This document shows positions 6,958-16,178 of a stretch of DNA of 64,000 nt, piece after piece. The notes below the pieces were generated by a model that worked only from the letters and a program-made list of their open reading frames with translations, had not been told where the DNA came from and made no database searches. Numbering within the stretch: the first letter of the stretch is position 1; the number at the start of each line of letters is the position of its first letter. The position numbers and the translations under genes were made by a program. The stretch covers positions 1,054,001 to 1,118,000 of the forward strand of contig NZ_CP136651.1 in NCBI RefSeq assembly GCF_036784765.1. The letters run 5' to 3'. Source of the DNA: Novosphingobium sp. ZN18A2 (GTDB lineage: Bacteria; Pseudomonadota; Alphaproteobacteria; Sphingomonadales; Sphingomonadaceae).

Positions 6958-7061
6958 TGCGGGAAGGGAAACGTCCGCTAAGGGGGGCGGTCAGGCAGCT
7001 TTGTTGCCGAGAAGCGTAGATAGCGGACGTTGAGCCATCCGATCAAATTTGCCCACGCCGC

Positions 7062-7616
7062 CTAGTCTTCTGACAGCGAAGTCACGTATCCGCGCGCATC
7101 GTCGCTGCCGGGCGTTCGGACTTCGGCGAGTCCCGCTTTGCGCTGGGCTTTCAACTCTGCCTTCAGCCTCGCCGGATCGCGTGCGAAGACGAAGCCGAAG
7201 CTGACGCCGCCGTGCTTGCCGATCGTCGCGTGGTGCAGCTTGTGCGCCTGCACCAGCCGCCGGGCATAACCGCGCCTCGGCACCCACCGGAACCAGCGCT
7301 GGTGGACCAGCCCATCGTGCACCAGCGTATAGATCACGCCATAGAACAGCACGCCCAGCCCGATCCACGTGCCCGGCGCCCACGCGCTATTGCCCATGAT
7401 GAGCGGGCTGCCGATGGCGAAGAAGGTGATGCTGATCGCTGCGCCGACGAGGGCGTAGAGGTCATTCTTCTCGAAGAATCCGTCGTGTGGTTCGTGGTGA
7501 TCGCGGTGCCAGCCCCACCCGAAGCCGTGCATCACGTATTTGTGGCTGACCCACGCGACGCACTCCATGGCGATCACGGACGCAACAACGATCAGGGCGG
7601 CAACAAGCGGCGGCAT
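7062..7616 (-). CDS. crtZ: Beta-carotene hydroxylase (CrtZ type)
   Basis: A 184-residue membrane di-iron hydroxylase that adds hydroxyl groups to the beta-rings of carotenoids (beta-carotene to zeaxanthin). The four histidine clusters of CrtZ are all present: HKYVMH (25-30), HRDHH (37-41), HDGLVH (about 100-105) and HKLHH (about 124-128). Hydrophobic helices separate them, and the length is normal. The gene fits the yellow pigmentation (nostoxanthin/zeaxanthin type) of sphingomonads. No other crt genes lie in the window, so it is probably transcribed alone. Confidence 0.92.
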   Translation of the reverse strand: MPPLVAALIVVASVIAMECVAWVSHKYVMHGFGWGWHRDHHEPHDGFFEKNDLYALVGAAISITFFAIGSPLIMGNSAWAPGTWIGLGVLFYGVIYTLVHDGLVHQRWFRWVPRRGYARRLVQAHKLHHATIGKHGGVSFGFVFARDPARLKAELKAQRKAGLAEVRTPGSDDARGYVTSLSED

Positions 7617-7793
7617 GACTGCCTTATAGCGCCGCCCGCGCGCGGCGACACCACCTAACCGGCCTGCCAGGGCGCGACATTTTCTTACAAAGCTACACGA
7701 TCCTGCGACCGGTCATTTTACGGGCGTTCATGTTTACGGCGATATTTCTGAATGCACGGAACGACCCCGTGGATTGAAGAAGGAAGCAGAACC

Positions 7794-8192
7794 ATGCGCA
7801 ACGTGATGAAGATCGCCGCCCCCGCCCTGATCGCCGCGATGGGCCTTGGCGCCGCCATGCCCGCCCAGGCGGCCACGCCCTATCACCGGGTGGACGGCTA
7901 TCACCGGGCGGACAACGCCAACTGGCGCGAAGCCCGCCAGATATCCAACCGGATCGACCAGCTTCAGCGGCTGGTCAACCGCGCGGACCGGCGTGACGGT
8001 ATCTCGCGGCGCGAAGCGCGCGGCCTTCGGCAGGATGTCAATCAACTGCGCCGCACCTATAACGCCTATAGCCGCAACGGGCTGAGCCACCGCGAAGCGC
8101 GACTGCTCGATCGCCGGATAGACCGCGTGAAGGCGCGCCTCCAGATCGAACGGCACGATCGCAACGGCCGTGACAATTTCCGCCGCCGGTAA
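7794..8192 (+). CDS. Exported basic helical protein, unknown function
   Basis: 132 residues with a clear Sec signal peptide (MRNVMKIAAPALIAAMGLGA, then AMPAQA before ATPYHR). The mature part is very rich in arginine and built from repeated helical units with the pattern REAR-x-L/I-x-x-x-I/V-D/N (WREARQISNRIDQLQRLVN, SRREARGLRQDVNQLRRTYN, SHREARLLDRRIDRVKARLQ). These three copies suggest internal duplication. Periplasmic location is likely. I chose ATG 7794 because it starts the signal peptide; an in-frame ATG at 7752 would place a hydrophilic leader in front. The function is unknown. Confidence 0.78.
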   Translation: MRNVMKIAAPALIAAMGLGAAMPAQAATPYHRVDGYHRADNANWREARQISNRIDQLQRLVNRADRRDGISRREARGLRQDVNQLRRTYNAYSRNGLSHREARLLDRRIDRVKARLQIERHDRNGRDNFRRR

Positions 8193-8303
8193 GGCGCGAA
8201 GAATGCGGTAATTGCCGCAACGGGTAACAAAATTGCCCGAATGATAGTGAAGGCGCGCTCTTTCCTGCTTGAATTGCGGGGAGGGCGCGCCTAACCGCGC
8301 CAT

Positions 8304-9755
8304 ATGCCGAAAAATCCCCAAGCCCCGCGCACGCTGTACGAAAAGATCTGGGACGCCCACGAGGTTGAACGCCGCGACGACGGCACCTCGCTGATCTATA
8401 TCGATCGCCACCTGGTCCATGAAGTGACCAGCCCGCAGGCGTTCGAGGCGCTGCGCGCATCGGGCCGCAAGGTGCGCCGCCCGGACCTGACGCTGGCGGT
8501 GCCCGATCACAACCTGCCCACCACCGCGCGGCTCGATGCCGAAGGCAAGCGCCTGCCCATCGCCGATCCGCAAAGCGCGGCCCAGCTTGCCGCGCTGGAA
8601 AGGAACGCGCCCGAAGCGGGCATCCGCTATATCGGGCCGACCGACCTTGAACAGGGCATCGTCCACGTCGTCGGGCCGGAGCAGGGGTTTTCGCTGCCGG
8701 GCGCGACCATCGTCTGCGGTGACAGCCACACCGCCTGCCACGGCGGCATCGGCGCGCTGGCTTTCGGTATCGGCACCAGCGAGGTCGAACACGTGCTGGC
8801 CACGCAGACGTTGCAACTGAAGCGTTCGAAGACGATGGAAGTACGCGTCGACGGAGAGCTTGGTCCCGGTGTGACCGCCAAGGACGTTGTCCTGCACATC
8901 ACCGGTGTGCTGGGCGCGGCGGGCGGCACCGGCCACGTGATCGAATATACCGGCTCCGCCATTCGCGGCCTTTCCATCGAGGGGCGGCTGACCGTTTCCA
9001 ACATGGCGATCGAACACGGCGCGCGCGCCGGGCTGATCGCGCCCGATGAAAAGACCTTCGAATACGTGAAGGGCCGCCATTTCGCGCCCAGGGGGGGCGA
9101 TTGGGACGCGGCCGTGGAATGGTGGAAGAGCCTCGCCACCGATCCGGGCGCGCAATACGACCGGCAGGTGCTGATAGACGCGGCGCAGATCGCGCCCAGC
9201 GTCACCTGGGGCACCAGCCCGGAAGACGTTGTGCCGATCACGGGCAGCGTGCCCGATCCCGCCAGCTTCCCCGATCCTTCAAAGCAGGACGCGGCGCGCA
9301 AGTCGCTGGATTACATGGGGCTTGAACCCGGCCAGCGCATGACCGACGTGGCCGTGCAGAACGTGTTCATCGGATCGTGCACCAACAGCCGCATCGAAGA
9401 CCTGCGCGCCGCCGCCGCCGTGCTGAAAGGCAGGCACAAGGCGGAAGGCGTGAAATGGGCCATCGTGGTGCCCGGATCGGGGCTTGTGAAGAAGCAGGCC
9501 GAGGAAGAAGGGCTTGACCGCATCTTCATGGACGCGGGCCTTGAATGGCGAGAGCCGGGCTGCTCGGCCTGTCTGGGCATGAACCCCGACAAGGTGCCAG
9601 CGGGCGAGCGCTGCGCATCGACCAGCAACCGCAATTTCGTGGGCCGGCAGGGGCCGGGTGCGCGCACGCACCTTGTCAGCCCAGCGATGGCGGCCGCCGC
9701 GGCGGTTACCGGCCGGTTGGCCGACGTGCGCGAACTGGCGGAAGCACAGGCCTGA
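8304..9755 (+). CDS. leuC: 3-isopropylmalate dehydratase large subunit
   Basis: A 483-residue aconitase-family enzyme that, with LeuD, isomerises 2- to 3-isopropylmalate in leucine synthesis. The [4Fe-4S] ligands are C359 (IGSCTNSR) and C420/C423 ([11 protein letters not shown]). Other landmarks are [20 protein letters not shown] and [11 protein letters not shown]. The length is normal for the bacterial LeuC subfamily. Two small hairpins precede it (GCGGTAATTGCCGC and CGGGTAACAAAATTGCCCG, 8205-8240). It overlaps the following glycosylase gene by 4 bases, and leuD follows about 800 bases further on the same strand. Confidence 0.97.
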   Translation: MPKNPQAPRTLYEKIWDAHEVERRDDGTSLIYIDRHLVHEVTSPQAFEALRASGRKVRRPDLTLAVPDHNLPTTARLDAEGKRLPIADPQSAAQLAALERNAPEAGIRYIGPTDLEQGIVHVVGPEQGFSLPGATIVCGDSHTACHGGIGALAFGIGTSEVEHVLATQTLQLKRSKTMEVRVDGELGPGVTAKDVVLHITGVLGAAGGTGHVIEYTGSAIRGLSIEGRLTVSNMAIEHGARAGLIAPDEKTFEYVKGRHFAPRGGDWDAAVEWWKSLATDPGAQYDRQVLIDAAQIAPSVTWGTSPEDVVPITGSVPDPASFPDPSKQDAARKSLDYMGLEPGQRMTDVAVQNVFIGSCTNSRIEDLRAAAAVLKGRHKAEGVKWAIVVPGSGLVKKQAEEEGLDRIFMDAGLEWREPGCSACLGMNPDKVPAGERCASTSNRNFVGRQGPGARTHLVSPAMAAAAAVTGRLADVRELAEAQA

Positions 9756-10246
9756 CCCGCAAGGCCTCATTCGGTCCGCACGTATCGCCGCGCACGCGCG
9801 TTCTGGTGCTCGGCAGCCTTCCGGGCGAGGCGTCGCTGCGCCAGCAGCGTTACTATGCGCATCCGTCCAACCGTTTCTGGCACCTTGCCGGTGCGGTGAT
9901 CGGGGTGGACCTGCCCGCGCTCGGTTACGAAGCGCGGCTTCGCGCGCTGGACGACGCGGGGATCGGGCTGTGGGACACCATCGCCAGCGCGCGGCGCGAA
10001 GGCAGCCTGGATACCGCGCTGCGCGAGATCGAGGCGCGGCCGCTGGCCGACTTCGTGGCCGCGCTGCCCCAATTGCGCGCGGTGGCTTTCAACGGCGCGG
10101 CCTCGGCCAGCATCGGGCGGCGACAACTGGGCGAACCGGACGGGCTGACACTGGTTGACCTGCCGTCCAGCAGCGCCGCCAACGCCGCCATGCCGCTGGC
10201 GGAAAAGCAGGCGCGCTGGGATATCCTGCGGAAATTCCTCGATTGA
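9752..10246 (+). CDS. Hypoxanthine/uracil-DNA glycosylase family protein
   Basis: About 164 residues in the uracil-DNA-glycosylase superfamily, close to the DNA-deoxyinosine (hypoxanthine) glycosylase type. Landmarks are [20 protein letters not shown], then HPSNRFW (substrate-pocket region), and VAFNGAAS / [11 protein letters not shown] at the second motif. Such enzymes remove deaminated bases from DNA. No ATG fits: the best start is CTG 9752 overlapping the leuC stop (CTGA), because homologues begin just before the first beta-strand. Alternative later starts would cut that strand. It is co-transcribed with leuC. Confidence 0.78.
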   Translation: MTRKASFGPHVSPRTRVLVLGSLPGEASLRQQRYYAHPSNRFWHLAGAVIGVDLPALGYEARLRALDDAGIGLWDTIASARREGSLDTALREIEARPLADFVAALPQLRAVAFNGAASASIGRRQLGEPDGLTLVDLPSSSAANAAMPLAEKQARWDILRKFLD

Positions 10247-10308
10247 ACCTTGCAAAGCCGCCCGGCCCAAACCCATATCGAAGGAAGTGGAATTGCAGGG
10301 AGCATGGC

Positions 10309-10482
10309 GTGAGCGACACTGACGAAAAGGGCGGCTGGACCGAAAAGGCGGCTCTTGCAGGGGCGGCAATCGGCTCCGCGGCGCTGGCTGCCGCGCTGCT
10401 TTATGCCTCTCGCCGCCGTGAAAAGAACACGAAGCCCACCGCGCCGCCGCCGCATCCGGAAGACGCGCCCGAAACCGATTGA
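10309..10482 (+). CDS. Small single-helix membrane protein between leuC and leuD
   Basis: A 57-residue protein starting at GTG 10309, with AGGGAG six bases upstream. It has a short acidic N-terminus ([12 protein letters not shown]), one alanine-rich transmembrane helix (about residues 13-30), a basic stop (SRRREKN) and a proline-rich acidic tail. The upstream ATG in the same frame (10243) lacks a ribosome-binding site. Small proteins of this kind are common in sphingomonads; function unknown. Confidence 0.6.
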   Translation: MSDTDEKGGWTEKAALAGAAIGSAALAAALLYASRRREKNTKPTAPPPHPEDAPETD

Positions 10483-10562
10483 CGGGCGCGGCGCCGCAAT
10501 CCTGTTGCGCAAAGGTGCATCTGGACTGTTGCGATCTTGCGCATCGGGCCTATAGCGGCGGC

Positions 10563-11165
10563 ATGGAACCTGTGAGCACGATAGACGGCCGCGCGATCCC
10601 CTTCGGCCGCAAGAACATCGATACCGACATCATCATTCCCGCGCACTGGTTGAAGACCATCACGCGCGACGGCCTGGGCCAGGGCGCTTTCGAGGCGCTG
10701 CGCCAGGATCCGGACAACATTTTCGATTCCGAAACGTTCAAGGGCGCGCCGATCCTGATCGCGGGCGACAACTTCGGCTGCGGGTCCAGCCGCGAACACG
10801 CGGCCTGGGCGCTGATGGACATGGGCGTGAAGGCGGTGATCGCGCCGTCGTTTTCCGATATCTTTTCGGGCAACGCCTTCAAGAACGGCATCCTTACCGT
10901 GGTGCTGCCGCAACCGGCGATCGACCGGCTGATGGAAGTGGCGCAGACCGATCCGGTCCATATCGACCTTGAAGCGCAGAGCGTGACCACGCCGTTCCAG
11001 GACCGTTTCACCTTCGAGATCGATCCGTTCCGCAAGCACTGCCTGCTGAACGGGTTGGACGAAGTGGGCCTGACGCTTGAGCGCGGGGATGCGATTTCGG
11101 GCTATGAAGCGAAAGTGCGGGCAGAGCGGCCTTTCCTTGCGAAAGGCACGTCCGTCGCCGCATAA
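10563..11165 (+). CDS. leuD: 3-isopropylmalate dehydratase small subunit
   Basis: 200 residues forming the swivelling domain that completes the isopropylmalate isomerase with LeuC. Diagnostic segments are [33 protein letters not shown] and [15 protein letters not shown]. The start ATG 10563 follows GGCGGC only, so the ribosome-binding site is weak; an in-frame upstream ATG at 10479 would add a non-conserved leader. The length is standard. It lies in the same direction as leuC but separated by two genes. Confidence 0.96.
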   Translation: MEPVSTIDGRAIPFGRKNIDTDIIIPAHWLKTITRDGLGQGAFEALRQDPDNIFDSETFKGAPILIAGDNFGCGSSREHAAWALMDMGVKAVIAPSFSDIFSGNAFKNGILTVVLPQPAIDRLMEVAQTDPVHIDLEAQSVTTPFQDRFTFEIDPFRKHCLLNGLDEVGLTLERGDAISGYEAKVRAERPFLAKGTSVAA

Positions 11166-11255
11166 TCCTTAACCGGGCGCTTAAATGCGCTTGGCTTTCG
11201 CGCCCGAAACTGCTTTCCCCTTGGGCTAACAAACCAGACCCATGGGAGAATCCAG

Positions 11256-12254
11256 ATGAAAGCCCTGCGCACGCACGCCGTTGGCGGACCGGACACGCTT
11301 ACGCTTGATGAAGTGGATGCACCCACGCCAGCCAAGGGACAGGTCGTGGTTCGGGTGAAGGCCTGCGCGATCAACTTTCCCGATACGCTGATCATCCGTG
11401 ACATGTACCAGTTCAAGCCCGAGCGGCCTTTCGCGCCGGGGGGAGAGCTTTCGGGCGTGATCGAGGCGGTGGGCGAAGGCGTTACCGACTGGAAGGCGGG
11501 CGACCGCGTGATCGCCAGCACCGGAAACGGCGGCCTTTCCGAAATGGTCGCGGTGGACCAGGGCCGGCTCTATCCGCTGCCCGAAGGCGTGAGCTTCGAG
11601 GCCGGTGCATCGCTGCTGATGACATACGGCACCACGATCTATGCGCTGAAGGGGCGCGGCGACATCAAGCCGGGCGAGACCATGCTTGTGCTCGGCGCGG
11701 CGGGCGGCGTCGGCATATCGGCGATCGAACTGGGCAAGGCATTCGGCATGAAAGTGGTCGCCGGCGTTTCCAGCGACGACAAGGCGCAGTTCGTGCGCGA
11801 TGCCGGTGCGGATGAGGTCGTGGTCTATGGTCGCGGTCCGTTCGACAAGGCGCAATCGAAGGAACTGGCGGGCAAGTTCAAGGATGCCTGCGCACCCGGC
11901 GGCGCGGACATCGTCTATGACATCGTGGGCGGCGACTATGCCGAACCGGCGCTGCGCAGTATCGCGTGGGAAGGGCGCTATCTGGTGATCGGCTTCACCG
12001 CCGGTATCCCGAAGATGCCGCTCAACCTCACGCTGCTGAAAAGCTGCGACATCCGCGGCGTGTTCTGGGGCGCCTTCGCCGCGCGCGAGCCGCAGAAGAA
12101 CGCAGCCTTCATCGCCGAACTGTTCGATCTGCTGAAGGCCGGGAAGATCAATCCGCGCGTTTCCGAAACCTTCCCGCTCGAACGCGGTGCCGAAGCGATC
12201 GCCATGCTTGAGGATCGCAAGGCGCTGGGCAAGATCGTGGTGACGATGGGATGA
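11256..12254 (+). CDS. Zinc-free NADPH:quinone oxidoreductase (MDR superfamily)
   Basis: A 332-residue medium-chain dehydrogenase of the quinone-oxidoreductase branch: GroES-like N-terminal domain with KACAINFPDTLIIRDMYQF and PFAPGGELSGVIEAVGEGV, then the NADPH-binding Rossmann motif LVLGAAGGVGISAIELGKAF near residue 148. The zinc ligands of alcohol dehydrogenases are absent. It probably reduces quinones or conjugated enones; the natural substrate cannot be read from sequence. Start ATG 11256 follows GGGAG. A strong hairpin terminator follows immediately at 12260-12300. Confidence 0.87.
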   Translation: MKALRTHAVGGPDTLTLDEVDAPTPAKGQVVVRVKACAINFPDTLIIRDMYQFKPERPFAPGGELSGVIEAVGEGVTDWKAGDRVIASTGNGGLSEMVAVDQGRLYPLPEGVSFEAGASLLMTYGTTIYALKGRGDIKPGETMLVLGAAGGVGISAIELGKAFGMKVVAGVSSDDKAQFVRDAGADEVVVYGRGPFDKAQSKELAGKFKDACAPGGADIVYDIVGGDYAEPALRSIAWEGRYLVIGFTAGIPKMPLNLTLLKSCDIRGVFWGAFAAREPQKNAAFIAELFDLLKAGKINPRVSETFPLERGAEAIAMLEDRKALGKIVVTMG

Positions 12255-12259
12255 AAACC

Positions 12260-12300
12260 GGGGCGGTTGCGGGATGGAACGCGCATCCTGCAACCGCCCC
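12260..12300 (+). terminator. Hairpin terminator after quinone oxidoreductase
   Basis: A 17-base stem, GGGGCGGTTGCGGGATG at 12260-12276 with CATCCTGCAACCGCCCC at 12284-12300, one G-T pair and a 7-base loop. No clear T-run follows (GCCCCCCGG), so it may act as a Rho-assisted or processing hairpin. Confidence 0.7.
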
Positions 12301-12436
12301 GCCCCCCGGTCACCCGCCGGTCTTCGTCAGCCATGCGTATTCCCGGCAGGCCGGAACGCCGGGAACCTGCCGCAATGTTCGCCGGTTCGAACAGTGGCCC
12401 GTTCGCATTCGGGCCGCTCGCCATCGGGAATGCATC

Positions 12437-13132
12437 ATGAAGTTCCGCACCACGGCATTGGCCTTCGCCGTGCTGGCTTTTGCCTCTACTGGCGGTTGCA
12501 GGCAGGAGCAGCCGGGGGCCGCAAACGCCACGCAGTCGTCAGGCGCGCCTGCACCTGCCGAGGCGGCGGCGCGTCACGCAGCTTTTCTGGCGGCGGCCAT
12601 GCCCTTCAAGGCGCTGGCAGAACAGGCCCAGACCGCGAACGACGCAACATTGAAGGCGTTGATCGGCGCGGCGCGCAAGGCGGCCGACGGCGTTTCGACG
12701 AAGCTGGATGCTTCGAAGGATGTCATTCTACGCCAGCAGCTCAAGGCGATAGACGCGGCCCGCGCCAGCGGCGAACGGACCGATCTGGCGCTGGGGGCGG
12801 CAGAGTGTTTCCGCATCCTGGCAAGCGAAGCGCCCGATAACGGGCGGGTGCCCGTGGCGGTAAACCTGCTGGATTATGCCGGGTTCCGCTATCGCGCGGC
12901 GCTTTCCGCCAGTCCCGCGCGGTGGAGCAATGCGGAAGGGGCGATACGGTTCGCCCAGCGGCAATGGGCGGGGTTGAGCGGACAGGTCGCGGACCCGGAC
13001 TTGCGCAATGCGGTTATCGCATCGCTCGACGATATGCATAACGCAAGCACGTCTCACGATGCCGCCGCAGGCCGGAAGGCCGCGAATCGCGCGCTGGACC
13101 TGATCGACAGGCTTGGTGCCAACCTGCACTGA
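12437..13132 (+). CDS. Putative lipoprotein, unknown function
   Basis: 231 residues. The N-terminus is a lipoprotein signal (MKFRTTALAFAVLAFASTGG then C21), followed by an Ala/Pro/Gln-rich linker and an all-helical domain (about 45-225) with few aromatic residues. ATG 12437 is chosen because it starts the signal; upstream in-frame ATG 12251 would encode a non-conserved leader that runs through the terminator hairpin. No catalytic motif is seen. It probably sits in the outer or inner membrane facing the periplasm. Confidence 0.7.
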   Translation: MKFRTTALAFAVLAFASTGGCRQEQPGAANATQSSGAPAPAEAAARHAAFLAAAMPFKALAEQAQTANDATLKALIGAARKAADGVSTKLDASKDVILRQQLKAIDAARASGERTDLALGAAECFRILASEAPDNGRVPVAVNLLDYAGFRYRAALSASPARWSNAEGAIRFAQRQWAGLSGQVADPDLRNAVIASLDDMHNASTSHDAAAGRKAANRALDLIDRLGANLH

Positions 13133-13182
13133 TTTCCGTGATGCGAGTTGACCTGTCGGCAAGGCGCACTAGATCTTTTGCC

Positions 13183-13575
13183 ATGCTTCGAATCCCTATC
13201 GCACTTGCCGCCCTTGCGCTGGTTGCGGGCTGTTCGAATGCCTGCACCGACACCCCCGTTTCCAGCAGTCCGTCGCCCGACGGTGCCTTCAGGGCCGTGC
13301 TGTTCCAGCGCGATTGCGGCGGCGCGAAGGCGGCCCGGTCAACGCAGGTCAGCCTTACGCAGGATGGAGACCGGCTGACCGGTGGCGGAGACGTGTTCCG
13401 CGCGCAAGACAACGACGGTGCGGCCCGCAAGGGCAGCTGGGGCGGCCCGTGGGCCGAAGTGGAATGGACCGGCCCCCGGCAACTGGTGATCCGCTATGCC
13501 GCGAAGTCCCGGATATTCGAAAAGGAACATGCGGTGCAGGGGGTTGAGATCACCTATCAGCCCGTAACGCGCTGA
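13183..13575 (+). CDS. Small putative lipoprotein, unknown function
   Basis: 130 residues with a clear lipobox (LALVAGC, C17) and further cysteines in SNACTDT and RDCGGAK that could form a disulfide. The remainder looks beta-rich (AFRAVLFQRDC, STQVSLTQDG, AEVEWTGPRQLVIRYAAKS), consistent with a small periplasmic beta domain. Start ATG 13183 begins the signal; GTG 13138 and ATG 13141 are possible but put charged residues ahead of it. It follows the previous lipoprotein gene by 50 bases and may be co-transcribed. Function unknown. Confidence 0.7.
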   Translation: MLRIPIALAALALVAGCSNACTDTPVSSSPSPDGAFRAVLFQRDCGGAKAARSTQVSLTQDGDRLTGGGDVFRAQDNDGAARKGSWGGPWAEVEWTGPRQLVIRYAAKSRIFEKEHAVQGVEITYQPVTR

Positions 13576-13590
13576 GGGCGGCAAAGGCCG

Positions 13591-14220
13591 CTATTCCTTC
13601 CCCCCGTAAGCCGGCAGCCCCAGCTTCCACCGGATCGCCGCGCCGCGCAGGGCAAAGCCCGCCGCCGCCGCGACGGTCCACGCCAGCGCCTTGGGCAGGG
13701 CAAGCGCGTTGCCCACCGCGCAAAGCGTGGCGGACAGCGCGGTGGCGGTAACGTATAGTTCCGGCCGCATCAGGATGGACGGGCGGCCCGCCAGCACGTC
13801 GCGGATGATGCCGCCCACGCAGCCTGTAATCACGCCCATCAGCACGGCGGGCACCGGGCTGATGCCGTATCCCAGCGCCTTCGCCGTTCCCAGCACGGCA
13901 TAGGCGCTGATCCCCAGCGCGTCCGCCCATTCCAGCACCGGCTTTTCCCACCAGCGGCTGGGCGTCAGCCACGTGATCGTCGCCACGCCAAGGCATACCG
14001 CCGCCACCCACTTGTCGTGCACCCAGAACACCGGCGCGCCGATCAGGAGATCGCGCACGGTGCCGCCGCCCACGCCGGTGACGAGCGCGAAGAACACCAT
14101 CGTCACGAACGTCTGGCGCAGCCGCGCGGCAAGCAGCGCGCCGGTCAGCGCGAAGAGCGCGACGCCCGCCAGATCGAGCGCGGCGATCACGCTGGCAATG
14201 TGCGGGGCGATTTCGTCCAA
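13591..14220 (-). CDS. TRIC-type (UPF0126) cation channel protein
   Basis: About 209 residues with seven hydrophobic helices in two repeated halves, each with the glycine motif of bacterial TRIC channels: VTGVGGGTVRDLLIG and ITGCVGGIIRDVLAGRP. Prokaryotic TRIC proteins form trimeric K+/Na+-permeable channels in the inner membrane. The start is uncertain: TTG at 14220 lies 8 bases after the amidase stop, while an ATG at 14277 would overlap the amidase by 50 bases and add about 19 residues. The gene follows the amidase gene and probably shares its transcript. Confidence 0.85.
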   Translation of the reverse strand: MDEIAPHIASVIAALDLAGVALFALTGALLAARLRQTFVTMVFFALVTGVGGGTVRDLLIGAPVFWVHDKWVAAVCLGVATITWLTPSRWWEKPVLEWADALGISAYAVLGTAKALGYGISPVPAVLMGVITGCVGGIIRDVLAGRPSILMRPELYVTATALSATLCAVGNALALPKALAWTVAAAAGFALRGAAIRWKLGLPAYGGKE

Positions 14221-14227
14221 GGTGCGA

Positions 14228-15559
14228 TCAGGCTCCCATGACGGCGCCGATGGCCCTGGCCGCCGCGATGCAATCAAGGTCTGCCCACTTTGGCCCGATC
14301 ACCTGCATGCCGCAGGGCAGCCCGCCGCTTTCGCCCACCGGCACAACGGTGGAAGGCAGGTTGGGGTATGTGGCGATGCCCGCCCAGGCAAGCGCCGCGC
14401 CAGAGCTTTCTTCCTTGCCGTTGATTGTAACCGTGCCTTCGAACACGCGCCCTTCGCGTGAAGGGATGGCCAGCACCGGCGCGGGCGGGGCCAGCACGAA
14501 ATCGTGGGCGAGGAACAGTTCTGCCCATTCGAATTCGCACCGCGTCTGCGCGTCCAGCATATCGAACCAGTCGCTTGCCGTGGCGCGTTTTCCGTCCGGG
14601 CCGGGCGCGCCGCGCGCCATCGCGACGTTCAGCATCTTCAGGTAATCGCGCTGCTGGCGGGCAAGGTCGGGCAGGGCGGCGCTGGTCCGCACGACCCTTG
14701 CGCCCGCCGCTTCCAGTGCGGCGGCCGCCGCGTCGATCACGCCGCGCACGGCATCGTCCACCGGGCTGCCGGGCCAATCGAGCAAGAGCAGGAACGAAAG
14801 GTCTTTCAGGTCGCGCGGGCGGGCGCGGATCGGCACGGTCGCGGTGCGTTCCACCAGCAGCGCCAGGTCGTCCGCATTGCGCGCCAGCGGCCCGGCGATA
14901 GACAGCGCGCCGTCGTGCGCGTCGATACCGGCCATGGCGGGATGATCGTGGCCGTGCTTGGGAACCAGCCCCCAGCTCGTCTTGTGTCCCCACACGCCGC
15001 AGAAATGCGCGGGCACGCGAACCGATCCGCCGATGTCCGTGCCGAATTCGCATGGCACCATCCCGCTGGCCACCGCCGCCGCCGATCCGCCGGACGATCC
15101 GCCGGGGCTGCGCGAAAGGTCATGCGGGTTGGCGGTGCGGCCATAGACCGGGTTGGTCGATTGCCAGTCTGCAAGGTCGGGCGGCACGTTGGTCTTGCCC
15201 AGGAAGATCGCGCCCGCGTGGCGCAACTGGCGGACCACGTGCGAATCGCGCTTCGCAACGTTGCCCACGTATTCCGCATGGCCCCAGCAGGTGGGCAGGC
15301 CGGCGATATCGAAACTTTCCTTGATCGTCATCGGCACGCCGAACAGCGGCTTTCCGGGGTGTGGCGCGGCGCCGTCAAGCTTGCGCGCGGTATCGCGGGC
15401 GCGGTCAAAATCGCGGACGACCACCGCGTTGATCGGGCCGTCCAGCGCCTCGATCCGCCCGATTGCGGCGTCGACGGCTTCCAGCGGCGACATTTCCTTG
15501 CGCGCAATGCGCGCGGCCATGTCTATCGCGCCCGGCTCGTCGGTAAGTTTCAGGATCAT
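14228..15559 (-). CDS. Amidase signature family enzyme
   Basis: A 443-residue serine amidase with the Ser-cisSer-Lys triad visible: K80 in GVPMTIKESFD, S155 in SPGGSSGGSAAA, and nucleophile S179 in FGTDIGGSVRVPAHFC. The C-terminal region contains PLFGVPMTIK-type landmarks and LPSTVVPVGESGGLPCGMQV, typical of stand-alone amidases. It hydrolyses a carboxamide; the substrate cannot be told, and GatA is unlikely because gatB/gatC are absent and C-terminal GatA motifs are missing. It is followed closely by the TRIC gene. Confidence 0.9.
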   Translation of the reverse strand: MILKLTDEPGAIDMAARIARKEMSPLEAVDAAIGRIEALDGPINAVVVRDFDRARDTARKLDGAAPHPGKPLFGVPMTIKESFDIAGLPTCWGHAEYVGNVAKRDSHVVRQLRHAGAIFLGKTNVPPDLADWQSTNPVYGRTANPHDLSRSPGGSSGGSAAAVASGMVPCEFGTDIGGSVRVPAHFCGVWGHKTSWGLVPKHGHDHPAMAGIDAHDGALSIAGPLARNADDLALLVERTATVPIRARPRDLKDLSFLLLLDWPGSPVDDAVRGVIDAAAAALEAAGARVVRTSAALPDLARQQRDYLKMLNVAMARGAPGPDGKRATASDWFDMLDAQTRCEFEWAELFLAHDFVLAPPAPVLAIPSREGRVFEGTVTINGKEESSGAALAWAGIATYPNLPSTVVPVGESGGLPCGMQVIGPKWADLDCIAAARAIGAVMGA

Positions 15560-15637
15560 GTCGGCGCCTCTCCCTGGCCGTTGTCCGCTGCGCGCAACAT
15601 GACGGCTTTGCGCGCCCGTGCAAGGGGGCGGGACGGG

Positions 15638-16057
15638 CTATTCGGTGGCGAAAAGCTGGCCGAGGTCGGCAAATGCCTTCATTTCTATCGCGTTGCCGCT
15701 GGGATCGCGGAAGAACATTGTCGCCTGTTCGCCCGGCTGGCCGGCAAAGCGGACGTGCGGTTCGATCGCGAAATCCACGCCCGCCGCCTTCAGCCTGTCG
15801 GCCAGTGCCTGCCAGTCGGCCATGTCCAGCACCACGCCGAAGTGCGGCACCGGCACATCGTGACCGTCGACCGGGTTCGATGCCGCATCGCCCGCGCCGG
15901 GCGCCAGGTGCACCACGATCTGGTGGCCGTAAAAATCAAAGTCCACCCAGTCGGCGGCGCTGCGTCCTTCCCCGCAGCCCATCACCCCGCCCCAGAAGGC
16001 GCGGGCCTCTGCAATGTCACGGACAGGGAAGGCGAGGTGGAAGGGGCGCATGGTCAT
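15638..16057 (-). CDS. VOC (glyoxalase/bleomycin-resistance) family protein
   Basis: A 139-residue vicinal-oxygen-chelate protein made of two beta-alpha-beta-beta-beta units. Putative metal ligands are H7 in FHLAFPVRD, H46 or H51 in YGHQIVVHL, H72 in VPHFGVVLD, and E126 in RDPSGNAIEMKAF, the usual C-terminal glutamate. Family members act on small molecules (dioxygenases, glyoxalases) or bind drugs; the substrate is not predictable. The start ATG 16057 (MTMRPFHLAFP) is preferred, since upstream in-frame sequence lacks similarity. Confidence 0.85.
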   Translation of the reverse strand: MTMRPFHLAFPVRDIAEARAFWGGVMGCGEGRSAADWVDFDFYGHQIVVHLAPGAGDAASNPVDGHDVPVPHFGVVLDMADWQALADRLKAAGVDFAIEPHVRFAGQPGEQATMFFRDPSGNAIEMKAFADLGQLFATE

Positions 16058-16178
16058 GGCTGCTCGATACAGCGGGTGATGGATCGTGGAAACAGCAGAC
16101 TGGTCGGAACAGGACGGGCGTCCCGTGCATTCCATCGTCAAGGAGTGCAGCCGAGGGAAGGACCCGAGGAGGCACACG

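Larger units (their letters stand above)
6555..7061. other. Intergenic stretch without a convincing gene
   Basis: About 500 bases between the DoxX-like gene and crtZ. It holds two inverted copies of a sphingomonad-type palindrome (6685-6712 and 6930-6957) and, between them, a 15-base tandem repeat (CTCGATCAATTCAAT at 6764-6778, with one change at 6779-6793). Short open frames exist, but their codon use is poor and they run through the repeats, so I do not call them genes. The region is less GC-rich than its neighbours. Confidence 0.6.

Noticed and set aside
11167..11190. CtrA-like site TTAA-N-TTAA upstream of the oxidoreductase gene
   Set aside because: The spacer is 8 rather than 7 bases and no other CtrA feature is present.
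12350..12420. EcfG-type (GGAAC...CGTT) stress promoter before a lipoprotein gene
   Set aside because: The candidate has one or more mismatches in the -10 part and the spacing is doubtful, so I cannot support it.
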